From the NCBI GenBank assembly GCA_002381185.1, contig DFOA01000050.1, forward strand, positions 1 through 34,479: a DNA stretch of 34,479 nucleotides, given 5' to 3'. Position 1 is the stretch's first letter, and every line of letters begins with the position of its first letter. The stretch comes from Firmicutes bacterium UBA3553. Lineage in GTDB: Bacteria > Bacillota > Clostridia > Tissierellales > Sedimentibacteraceae. Positions 24,399 through 31,804 of the stretch are shown here, piece by piece. A program made the position numbers and the translations under genes. The notes below the pieces were generated by a model. That model did not search any database and was not told the origin of the DNA. It worked only from the letters and a program-made list of their open reading frames with translations.

Positions 24399-24992
24399 TT
24401 AATGTCCGTGGTGATGTCCATGATCATGACCATGTCCATGTTCTTCACCTTCTGCCATCTTAAAGAATGTAACATATGCTTCAACATATGCTCTAGACGC
24501 TTTTACATCATCTATGTCGAAGTCTTTAAGGGCAATTGCTTTGTTAAACTTTTCTTCTAAAGCGTGGTACTCTTCTTCTGTAACTAAACCCTTAAGTGGT
24601 GACATGTTTCCTAATTCAATACTTTCATCTGCTGCTACAACTACAGGATCTACATTACTTCCAGAAGGTTTCAAACCATCATAAGATGCACCTTCACCAG
24701 CACGGTGAATTCTAACAAAATTTTCTAAGAACCAACGGTCTGCAACTTCCTGTGCATCCGCCCCAAGTGTTCGGACCTTAAGACTTAACTCAAAGTTTTC
24801 TTTAAGTTCCTCTTCGTATTCCTCAAAAATCTACTTATATGCATAATTGATATTTTCTGTTTCTAATGCTTTTCTACCGTCTTTCACTGCTGGACCATCC
24901 ATTGTATCACAATGTGCACTTGCCTTCTTAGGCATCAAACTCAAAATAATCCCACCTAATGTTAATGTTCCTAATACTAATAAAATATTCAT
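24399..24992 (-). pseudogene. DUF6448-like secreted His-tailed protein interrupted by TAG
   Basis: Reading from the ATG at 24992 (GGAGG upstream) gives a signal peptide (LMPKKASA), mature start HCDTMDGPAVKDGRKALE, then a TAG at 24831-24833. The frame continues without shift through EEYEEELKENFELSLKVRTL, VRIHRAGEGASYDGLKPSG and a C-terminal HGHGHDHGHHHGH metal-binding tail. This is the DUF6448 layout, and the position of the TAG fits a Trp codon (TGG to TAG). The 91-residue frame left after the stop is therefore not an independent gene. Recent nonsense mutation or sequencing error; otherwise intact. It lies in an operon with the HMA chaperone. Confidence 0.75.
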
Positions 24993-25035
24993 ATTTACTG
25001 CCTCCTTTATTTTATAATCATGAGAATCTATAGTT

Positions 25036-25269
25036 TTATAAAGCTTTTACTTGAGATTTTATAACTTCATATCCTAATTTCTCGATGGTATTTTCAATAT
25101 CTTTTATAGATACTTTTTCATCATCATAATCTACTCTTACTTTGCTTGAATTAAATAATACCTTTAAACTTTCTTTATTTACCCCTTCTAAAGATTTCAC
25201 TCCGTTTTCGATTTTTTGCATACATGATGGACAAGTTAATGTCTCTAATTGAATTGTTGCTTTTTGCAT
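25036..25269 (-). CDS. stand-alone HMA metal chaperone (CopZ-like)
   Basis: 77 residues forming one heavy-metal-associated domain: beta-alpha-beta-beta-alpha-beta with the metal-binding motif TCPSCMQK (CxxC) near residues 13-18 and the typical IENTIEKLGYEV ending. Such proteins carry Cu(I), or Zn/Cd, to P1B ATPases. It follows the CPG-type ATPase, which lacks an HMA domain, so it may serve that pump in trans. AAAGGAG precedes the ATG. A perfect FNR box with a well-placed -10 lies upstream. Confidence 0.9.
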   Translation of the reverse strand: MQKATIQLETLTCPSCMQKIENGVKSLEGVNKESLKVLFNSSKVRVDYDDEKVSIKDIENTIEKLGYEVIKSQVKAL

Positions 25270-25301
25270 TTTTCATCTCTCCTTTGATTTATATTAATTG
25301 A

Positions 25302-25343
25302 ATTATATACTATTATTATCTATAATACATTGATTTACATCAA
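25302..25343 (-). promoter_or_regulatory. FNR-box promoter of the HMA gene
   Basis: TTGATGTAAATCAA (25330-25343) is a perfect FNR consensus (TTGAT-N4-ATCAA). A perfect -10 TATAAT lies at 25302-25307. The box centre falls 41.5 bp before the predicted transcription start, the standard class II activator position, and no -35 is needed. Confidence 0.85.
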
Positions 25344-25359
25344 GAATTTCATTTGTTTT

Positions 25360-27213
25360 TTATTTTCTTAATTTATAGCGAAGGAGTCTCATACCATTTA
25401 AAATTACCACTAATATACTTGCTTCATGTACTAACATACCGATTGACATATTCATCCATTCACTAAAGAATACACTGGCAAGCAGGACTAATACAACCCC
25501 TACTGCAATAATAATATTTTGAAGCATGTTATTAGCTGTTGCTTTTGCTAAACCTAATGCGTGTGGCAAGCGGCTAAAATCTGAATTCATTAAAACAACA
25601 TCTGAAGTTTCAATCGCTACATCTGTTCCACTTCCCATAGCAATTCCAATATCTGCTAGAGCTAGTGAAGGACTATCGTTTACTCCATCTCCAACAAATG
25701 CCACAATTTGACCTTTTGCTTGTAACTTTTTAATATATTCCGATTTATTTTCTGGTAACATGTGTCCATGTGCTTCTGTAAGCCCTAGTTCACGTGCCAC
25801 TAAATCAACTGTTCCTTGGTTATCACCTGAAAGAACTACTAGATTTTTAACACCAAGTTTTTTCAGCTTCCCAAGATCTTCTTTTACACCCGGGCGAATT
25901 TGATCACGAATACCCATCAATGCTTTTAATTCACCATCAACCGATGTTAGAACAAGTGAATTTCCATTTTTCTCAAATCTGGCAATATCTGCACGAGCTT
26001 TTTCACTTAAAGGAACATTTTCTTGCTCCATCAATGCTACATTACCTACTGCAACTCTATGACCTTCTACATGGGCTACAATTCCTCCACCTTTTACAAC
26101 ATCTGTTTTTTCAACTGTATATAATTTTATATCTCCAATATATTCTACAACAGCTTTTGCTAATGGATGGTCTGATTCCTTTTCAACACTTGCTAGATAA
26201 CCTAATACTTCATCTACATTATCTGCATAAATTTCTTTATCAGCTACTTTAGGATTTCCTATTGTTAATGTACCTGTTTTGTCAAATACCATGGTATCTA
26301 GTCTGCTAAAGTCACTAATAACCTCGCTACCTTTTAGAAGAACTCCATGACGTGCTCCATTACCAATACCTGCAACGTTTGAAACTGGTACACCGATTAC
26401 CAATGCTCCTGGGCATCCTAAAACTAAGATTGTAATTGCAAGTTCTATATCTCGTGAAACTATCCATACAATAATTGCAAGGACTAACACAGCTGGAGTG
26501 TAGTATTTAGAGAATTTATCAATAAAGCGTTCTGCTTCTGATTTTGAATCTTGTGCTTCTTCAACTAACTCAATGATTTTACCAAAAGTAGTATCTTCAC
26601 CTACACGATCGGCAGTAATTTGAATTGTTCCATTTTCTAAAATTGTTCCAGCATATACTCCGGAATCTTTCTTTTTACTTACTGGAACTGCTTCACCTGT
26701 AATACTTGCTTCATTAATATGCCCTTCTCCTGTTAACACTGTACCGTCAACTGGAATTTTTGCACCAGTTTTAACAAGCAAAATATCTCCTACATCAACT
26801 TCATCTATTTCTACTTCTTCAAACTCACCATTTTCCATTTGTTTTAGGGCACTTTCTGGTGCCATTTTAGTTAATTCTTTGATTGCAGAACGTGTTTTAT
26901 TAAGTGTCCTTTGTTCAAGATAAGCTCCAAATAGAAATAAAAAAGTAACAATTGCTGATTCTTCAAAGTTTCTAATTATAAAAGCCCCAATAACTGCAAT
27001 GGTAACTAAAACATCGATACTGACAACTTTGACCCTTAATGCTTGATACGCTTGGATTGCAATAGGTGCAACTCCCAAAATGGAAGCAATTACTAATGCC
27101 CATATGGCTATTGGTTCATTTTCAAAGCCTAATTTACTGACATATGCAATTATTATTAAAATTGCACTTATTATTGTGATATGATTTTTTCTTCCTAATA
27201 TAAATTTTTGCAT
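25360..27213 (-). CDS. P1B-type heavy-metal ATPase with unusual CPG motif
   Basis: About 617 residues, no N-terminal HMA domain. ITGEAVP, DKTGTLT, the HP motif (SDHPLAKAV) and GDGVNDSPSLALADIG are all present. The metal-binding membrane motif is CPG (LGCPGALVIG) rather than CPC, CPH or SPC, and the last helices carry HEASILVVILNGMRLL, similar to the HEGS-type motif of P1B-4 pumps. The substrate is therefore uncertain: Zn, Cd, Fe, Co or Cu are possible. GGAGG stands 9 bp before the ATG at 27213 and only 3 bp before the one at 27219. It lies 39 bp after the Ric-like gene, probably in the same Fnr-controlled operon. Confidence 0.9.
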   Translation of the reverse strand: MQKFILGRKNHITIISAILIIIAYVSKLGFENEPIAIWALVIASILGVAPIAIQAYQALRVKVVSIDVLVTIAVIGAFIIRNFEESAIVTFLFLFGAYLEQRTLNKTRSAIKELTKMAPESALKQMENGEFEEVEIDEVDVGDILLVKTGAKIPVDGTVLTGEGHINEASITGEAVPVSKKKDSGVYAGTILENGTIQITADRVGEDTTFGKIIELVEEAQDSKSEAERFIDKFSKYYTPAVLVLAIIVWIVSRDIELAITILVLGCPGALVIGVPVSNVAGIGNGARHGVLLKGSEVISDFSRLDTMVFDKTGTLTIGNPKVADKEIYADNVDEVLGYLASVEKESDHPLAKAVVEYIGDIKLYTVEKTDVVKGGGIVAHVEGHRVAVGNVALMEQENVPLSEKARADIARFEKNGNSLVLTSVDGELKALMGIRDQIRPGVKEDLGKLKKLGVKNLVVLSGDNQGTVDLVARELGLTEAHGHMLPENKSEYIKKLQAKGQIVAFVGDGVNDSPSLALADIGIAMGSGTDVAIETSDVVLMNSDFSRLPHALGLAKATANNMLQNIIIAVGVVLVLLASVFFSEWMNMSIGMLVHEASILVVILNGMRLLRYKLRK

Positions 27214-27258
27214 ATCCATACTCCTCCCTATTAGAACGCTTATATTTTTTTCATTGGT

Positions 27259-27558
27259 TTATTCATATGCTTTATCTAATTCTGCCAACATATTATATAC
27301 TGCTTCATAACTTTCGCATACATCACCTGGAACTGTATAATTATCTGTAATTTCACGCAACTTTACAAACTCCGCTTTTAAATCAGGTTTTTCTATTCCT
27401 GCATCTTTTGCTTTCTTTGTTAGTTCATCATATACTTTACGAACTTCGTGGAATTCCGGATGACTACCTCCGTGAACTCGTGCTACAACTGGTACATATT
27501 GTGCTAATGTTTTAAAATGAGTTTCCTTTACTTGATTAAAGTTCAATTGTTTTGACAT
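27259..27558 (-). CDS. small Ric/ScdA-like protein
   Basis: 99 residues, mostly helical, with AQYVPVVARVHGGSHPEFHE and ITDNYTVPGDVCESYEAVYN. Similar short proteins in Firmicutes are annotated as iron-sulfur cluster repair di-iron protein (Ric-like); conserved His and Glu in VHGGSHPEFHE could bind metal. It is much shorter than full ScdA/Ric (about 220 residues), so enzymatic repair function is unproven. It has its own promoter with a perfect FNR box and a GAAGGA ribosome site. Link to metal stress damage of Fe-S clusters is inference. Confidence 0.6.
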   Translation of the reverse strand: MSKQLNFNQVKETHFKTLAQYVPVVARVHGGSHPEFHEVRKVYDELTKKAKDAGIEKPDLKAEFVKLREITDNYTVPGDVCESYEAVYNMLAELDKAYE

Positions 27559-27600
27559 ACTTTTTTCCTTCTTTCTTGTTTTTATCTTTATTATGTTTAT

Positions 27601-27642
27601 ATAATACTAGAGATTTAAAGAAATTAAATTGATCTAAATCAA
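27601..27642 (-). promoter_or_regulatory. FNR-box promoter of the Ric-like/ATPase operon
   Basis: TTGATTTAGATCAA (27629-27642) is a perfect FNR consensus. A -10 element TATTAT lies at 27601-27606, putting the box centre 41.5 bp before the predicted start, the same geometry as the promoter at 25302-25343. Confidence 0.85.
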
Positions 27643-27660
27643 GTTTATTCATTTTTTTAT

Positions 27661-28425
27661 CTACACCAACAACAAGCCATCTAAATCCAAAATCTCAATC
27701 TTTCTACTTGTTTTTTGTTTTATATAACCTTCATCTTCAAGGTCAGCTAACTTTCTACTTATAGTCTCTGGAGTAGTTCCTAAATAAGAGGCTAAATCCT
27801 TTTTACTCATTGGCAATTCAATTTCCATTGGACCATCCCCTCCTTCCAGACATTCTGCAAGAAACAGTGCTAATCTAGTATCTACCTTTTCTGTGGCAAA
27901 TCTAGTTGTTTGTTTTTCTGATGTTTCCAATCGGTTGGAAAATTCCGATAAAATCTTCAAAGATATTGTAGGATACTTTAATAAAAATTCTTGTAAATCT
28001 TTTCTACTAATCATGCATACATCGGTCTCACTCATTGCTTCTGCATATGCTTCATGAATTGATTCACGAAACAAGGCTAGCTCTCCAGTAAAATCTCCTG
28101 GATTTAAAATTCTTACCAATTGTTCTTTTCCAGACTCGGATAAACGGTAAATTCGAATTTTACCCTTACTTACAATATATAAAGAATCTGATGTATCTCC
28201 CTCTCGATAAATCACTTCACCCTTTTTATAGGAGGTTGACTTCGTTACTTTCATAACTTCCTCCATTTGTTGCCCCTCTAAATGATTAAAGATTGGAACT
28301 ACAGTGATGCATGAATCATGTGAACCTGGCTCATGTCCGTGATGATGGGTGTGCGAAAAGCCATTATGCCCGTGTTTTTTTATATGTTGATTTTTCATTT
28401 CATGAATTGTTTCTTTTTTAGTCAT
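27661..28425 (-). CDS. Crp/Fnr-family regulator with His-rich N-terminus
   Basis: 254 residues. A His-rich leader (HTHHHGHEPGSHD) precedes a cNMP-type sensor domain (VVPIFNHLEGQQME, GEVIYREGDTSDSLYIVSKG, ILNPGDFTGELALF), a dimer helix and a C-terminal winged helix (LPMSKKDLASYLGTTPE). The recognition helix has ETISR, the E-x-x-S-R combination that reads TTGAT half-sites in Fnr proteins. Only one Cys lies near the N-terminus (Cys 39), so a classical four-Cys 4Fe-4S sensor is not visible; the histidines may sense metal. Perfect FNR boxes occur before two neighbouring genes. The stop codon is TAG. Confidence 0.9.
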   Translation of the reverse strand: MTKKETIHEMKNQHIKKHGHNGFSHTHHHGHEPGSHDSCITVVPIFNHLEGQQMEEVMKVTKSTSYKKGEVIYREGDTSDSLYIVSKGKIRIYRLSESGKEQLVRILNPGDFTGELALFRESIHEAYAEAMSETDVCMISRKDLQEFLLKYPTISLKILSEFSNRLETSEKQTTRFATEKVDTRLALFLAECLEGGDGPMEIELPMSKKDLASYLGTTPETISRKLADLEDEGYIKQKTSRKIEILDLDGLLLV

Positions 28426-28451
28426 TTAAATACTCCTTTTTTTTAGGTATT

Positions 28452-28580
28452 TTACTCCACAAATAACACTGCAAATACAAATGCACCAATACCAAGAAGA
28501 GTCTGCCCCTAATGCCAGCATTTTGTTTTAGCATATTCAATTGTATCTTTTGCTATTTGTTGAATATTTGTATATTCCAT
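28452..28580 (-). pseudogene. small single-helix membrane protein interrupted by TAG
   Basis: From the ATG at 28580 (weak GAGGA site) a 42-codon frame reads MEYTNIQQIAKDTIEYAKTK CWH, then TAG at 28509-28511, then GQTLLGIGAFVFAVLFVE and TAA. With one base change (for example CAG to TAG) it would be a small protein with an amphipathic front and a membrane helix. I do not recognise it. It lies between the arsenic operon terminator and the Fnr gene, in an otherwise empty 412-bp gap. Confidence 0.4.
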
Positions 28581-28704
28581 ATCCGTCCTCTAAACAAATT
28601 CCTGTTTATCTACTTAATAAAATCTCATATCTAATATTTCATTGCTTGCTACATCTTGGCAAGAATTATCTCAATAACTTCACATCTGTTTCTTGCTAAT
28701 ATAT

Positions 28705-28754
28705 ACAAAACCCTCAAACAATTATGCTTGAAGGCTTTGTTTATTACAATTTAA
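28705..28754 (-). terminator. terminator at the end of the arsenic operon, repeat copy B
   Basis: On the minus strand CCTTCAA-gcataattgt-TTGAGGG forms a stem followed by TTTTG. The flank TAAATTGTAATAAA and the stem wording match the hairpin at 21201-21246, so the copB-to-Fnr segment is bracketed by two related hairpins. It lies 84 bp after the last arsenic gene. Confidence 0.7.
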
Positions 28755-28837
28755 GGTTTATATTAATGCTAAATTTTTTTAAACTTCTCATTTTGAATGG
28801 CTTACATATTATTATTAATCAACCCATTTATCTCTTA

Positions 28838-29269
28838 TTATATTGAGCTAATGAATTCATCAATTCTTCTTTCTATTTCATCTCTTATTTCTATAGCCTT
28901 TTGATATTTCTCCTCTTCGGTTCCAGTAAAATTTTCTGGATTTTCCAACTCCCAATTTAATCTTTTTCTAATTCCAGGAAAAACAGGACATTCTTTTTCT
29001 GCTTCTCTACTACATACAGTGATTACATAACTATAAAATCTTCCTTCTTTGTAATAATCAAATACACTATTAACTTGGTTGTTGGAGATATCTGTACCAT
29101 ATTCGTTCATCACTCTAATGGCAAGAGGATTAATTTTTCCTATATTTAATCCTGCGCTTTCTGCTACAAATCTATCCCCATATTTTTTATTCACTATTGC
29201 TTCAGCAATTTGACTACGAAATGAATTTTGTACACAAACAAATAGAATTCTTCTTTTTTCATTTGCCAT
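28838..29269 (-). CDS. ArsC-like low-molecular-weight phosphatase-fold protein
   Basis: 143 residues. The P-loop CVQNSFRSQIAEA (Cys near 12) is that of LMW-phosphatase-type arsenate reductases, but Phe replaces the second Cys usual in CxHNSCRS. Cys 86 and Cys 94 (VCSREAEKECPVFPG) can act as the redox relay. It would reduce arsenate to arsenite with thioredoxin, or act as a phosphatase or arsenylated-protein sink. It is a second, diverged member beside the standard ArsC at 30186-30584 and is the last gene of the operon. GGGAGG precedes the ATG. Confidence 0.8.
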   Translation of the reverse strand: MANEKRRILFVCVQNSFRSQIAEAIVNKKYGDRFVAESAGLNIGKINPLAIRVMNEYGTDISNNQVNSVFDYYKEGRFYSYVITVCSREAEKECPVFPGIRKRLNWELENPENFTGTEEEKYQKAIEIRDEIERRIDEFISSI

Positions 29270-29346
29270 AAATATACCTCCCTGTATAATATTTTTTCTA
29301 GTTTTCTGCTTTTCTTATATTTTTAGAGATTTATCAAACAATAAGT

Positions 29347-30135
29347 TTATTTAGTTGCTTCTATTATAAAAGATGTAACATAGTCCTCAATATTTCTATC
29401 TGGAACCCATGACTTAACTATCTCTTTACCATTATCTTTAGGTACAAGTTTAATATCTCTAAAGCCTGCCTGATGAATCATTGTCCTTATATTATCAACA
29501 TATTCAGCTCCAGCAATGCAACCTGTCATCATTGTTAAATCTTTTCTTATTTCTTCAGGTAATTCTGCAGTGGCAACAACATCTGAAATAGATAATCTTC
29601 CACCAGCCTTAAGGACTCTATATGCCTCCTTAAATACATTTTCTTTATCAGGAGATAAATTAATTACACAATTAGATATTATTACATCAACAGACTCATC
29701 TGCTACTGGTAAGTGCTCAATCTCTCCCAATCTGAATTCTACATTGTTATATCCGTTCTCTCGTGCATTTTTCCTTGCTAACATAATCATATCAGGAGTC
29801 ATGTCTACACCTATAACAAATCCTGTTTCTCCGACCTGTCTACTCGCAAGAAAGCAATCAAATCCACCTCCACTACCTAGATCAAGGACCACTTCTCCCT
29901 TTTTTAGCAATGCTATAGCTATTGGATTGCCACAGCCTAATCCCATATTTGATTCAATCGGTACATTTGAAATATCTTCTGATGTATAACCTATCTTCTC
30001 AGATGTATCTAAAATATCAAATGATGAACTATTACCACAACACCCACCAGAGCAGCAACTTCCTTGTGATTGTTTCGTTGCAACCTCAGCATAACTTTTG
30101 CTAATAAGTTCCCTTATTCTGTCCTTATCTTTCAT
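29347..30135 (-). CDS. arsM: arsenite S-adenosylmethionine methyltransferase
   Basis: 262 residues from the ATG at 30135, chosen because GAGG lies 9 bp upstream; the longer frame to 30174 lacks a site. SAM-binding motif VLDLGSGGGFDCFLAS (about 83-98), acidic end of strand 2 in GVDMTP, and the three arsenic-binding cysteines of ArsM: GLGCGNP (68), SNCVINL (156) and TGCIAGA (206). An extra Cys-rich N-terminus (GSCCSGGCCGN) could also bind As(III). It methylates arsenite to volatile or less charged products in the cytosol. Cotranscribed between arsC and the second ArsC-like gene. Confidence 0.95.
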   Translation of the reverse strand: MKDKDRIRELISKSYAEVATKQSQGSCCSGGCCGNSSSFDILDTSEKIGYTSEDISNVPIESNMGLGCGNPIAIALLKKGEVVLDLGSGGGFDCFLASRQVGETGFVIGVDMTPDMIMLARKNARENGYNNVEFRLGEIEHLPVADESVDVIISNCVINLSPDKENVFKEAYRVLKAGGRLSISDVVATAELPEEIRKDLTMMTGCIAGAEYVDNIRTMIHQAGFRDIKLVPKDNGKEIVKSWVPDRNIEDYVTSFIIEATK

Positions 30136-30185
30136 TGGAAACACCTCGCTTAATTTGATAAATTTACTTAACAAATAACATTATA

Positions 30186-30584
30186 CTACTCTTCTTTTTT
30201 CACTATACTTATCAAATCTTCTACTTTTTCCTTAATCAAATCTCTTGTCTCTCTATAGTCTTCAATTGGGCCACCTGATGGATCATCTAACCCCCAGTCT
30301 TCATTATGACTATTTGGAATGAATGGGCAAACGACATTACAACCCATGGTAATTAATATATCTACTTCCGTAGGTATATCGCTTAATAACTTCGGGGTAT
30401 GTTCACTCATATCAACTCCAGCCTCTTCCATAACTTGAACAGCCAAAGGTTTCACCTCTGGATATTCTTCTGTACCAGCTGAATAAACTTCTAATACATC
30501 ACTTCCTAATTTCTTAGCCCATCCCTCTGCCATTTGTGAACGACAGGAATTGTGTACACAGATAAATGCTACTTTCTTTCTCAT
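30186..30584 (-). CDS. arsC: thioredoxin-coupled arsenate reductase
   Basis: 132 residues with the canonical P-loop CVHNSCRSQMAEGW (Cys 9 nucleophile, Cys 14) and the relay cysteines in MGCNVVCPFIP (82 and 86). It is the standard S. aureus pI258/Bacillus-type ArsC, reducing arsenate to arsenite for Acr3 to export. Strong CGGAGG site. It follows acr3 by 59 bp in the operon. Confidence 0.95.
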   Translation of the reverse strand: MRKKVAFICVHNSCRSQMAEGWAKKLGSDVLEVYSAGTEEYPEVKPLAVQVMEEAGVDMSEHTPKLLSDIPTEVDILITMGCNVVCPFIPNSHNEDWGLDDPSGGPIEDYRETRDLIKEKVEDLISIVKKEE

Positions 30585-30643
30585 TAGTTCGCCTCCGTTT
30601 ATTTAAATTATTTATAAAATCTATAGTGTATATTTTAATGTCC

Positions 30644-31708
30644 TTATCCTTCATAACTAGCAGTAGGGAACCAATGTTTCGTCTTGTTAACAATCTTAAC
30701 AAGTAATAACATAACTGGTACTTCTGTAAGCACTCCAACAGTACATGCAAGAACTACTGGTGAATCAACACCAAAAAGTGCTATTGCAACAGCCACTGAT
30801 AATTCAAAAAAATCAGAAGCAGCAATCAAAGATGCCGGTGCAGCTACATCATGTGGCAATTTAGCCGCCTTACTCACTAAATATGTCAAATTAAAAGAGA
30901 TCGTATTTTGAAGAACAAGTGGAACCGCTATTAAAAGTACGTAAAGTGGATGTTCAACTATGATATCGCCTTGGAAAATAAATATAATTACAAGTGTTAA
31001 CAGCAATCCTATCGTAGTTACACCATCAAACTTAGTTACAAATTCTTCATTAAAATATTTCTCTCCCTTATTTTTAATAATTAAAAGTCGAGAAATAAAA
31101 CCTGTAGTCAGTGGTACTACAACAAATAGTACAATTGATATAATAAGCATATCTAATGGAAGAACTATATTACTAAAGCCAAGTAAAATCTGTACGATTG
31201 GAATAAACAAAACCAAAATTAGTAAATCATTGATCGAAACCTGAACTAGGGTCTGTGCAGGACTTCCTTTCGTTAGAGTACTCCACACAAATACCATAGC
31301 AGTACATGGTGCTGTTCCTAACAATACTGCTCCAACTACAAAATCACGAGCTAAATCTACTGGTATTAAAGATTTAAATATATATTGGAAGAATAGTGTT
31401 GCCAATCCAAACATAAGAAATGGCTTAATCCCCCAGCTGGCAAAACTAGATATAATTACACCTTTTGGATGTTTCCCAACATTTTTTATGGATTTGAAAT
31501 CTATTTTTAACATCATTGGATATATCATTATCCACATAAGTATAACCATAGGAATATTTTGCCCTGCTATTTGCATACGTTCTAATGCTAAACTCACTCC
31601 TGGTAAAAATCTTCCAATTAAAATTCCTGTCGCCATACATAATAGCACCCATATAGTAAGATACTTCTCAAAAAAACTTATTCCTGAAGGTAATTTTTCC
31701 TTCGTCAT
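30644..31708 (-). CDS. acr3: Acr3-family arsenite efflux permease
   Basis: 354 residues with about ten membrane helices. The conserved APCTAMVFVW segment carries the essential Cys of Acr3, and VGVLTEVPVM near the C-terminus carries the conserved Glu. Acr3 exports As(III) using the proton motive force; here an ArsA ATPase is encoded directly upstream, so an Acr3-ArsA pump is likely. GGGCGG site before the ATG. A GGGAGG/CCTCCC hairpin lies upstream of the start. Confidence 0.95.
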   Translation of the reverse strand: MTKEKLPSGISFFEKYLTIWVLLCMATGILIGRFLPGVSLALERMQIAGQNIPMVILMWIMIYPMMLKIDFKSIKNVGKHPKGVIISSFASWGIKPFLMFGLATLFFQYIFKSLIPVDLARDFVVGAVLLGTAPCTAMVFVWSTLTKGSPAQTLVQVSINDLLILVLFIPIVQILLGFSNIVLPLDMLIISIVLFVVVPLTTGFISRLLIIKNKGEKYFNEEFVTKFDGVTTIGLLLTLVIIFIFQGDIIVEHPLYVLLIAVPLVLQNTISFNLTYLVSKAAKLPHDVAAPASLIAASDFFELSVAVAIALFGVDSPVVLACTVGVLTEVPVMLLLVKIVNKTKHWFPTASYEG

Positions 31709-31727
31709 GTTATTCCGCCCTTCTTTT

Positions 31728-31746
31728 GGGAGGCCAAAGACCTCCC
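31728..31746 (-). other. small hairpin between arsA and acr3
   Basis: GGGAGG pairs with CCTCCC around a 7-nt loop, 20 bp before the acr3 ATG. There is no U-tract on the minus strand. It may block ribosomes or ribonuclease and tune acr3 relative to arsA. Confidence 0.45.
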
Positions 31747-31804
31747 TAATTTTATTCCTATCTAAGGATTACCCACTTAATTTACACAACAAAAATTCAA
31801 CTAT

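Noticed and set aside
24399..24674. 91-residue frame as an independent His-tailed protein
   Set aside because: It has no ribosome site and is the continuation of the DUF6448 frame beyond a single TAG.
24399..28580. TAG recoding (for example pyrrolysine) to explain the two in-frame TAG codons
   Set aside because: TAG is used as a normal stop by several intact genes here, including the Fnr-like regulator, DUF3852, the TadE-like and TadB genes and the 580-residue secreted protein, so suppression would extend those proteins.
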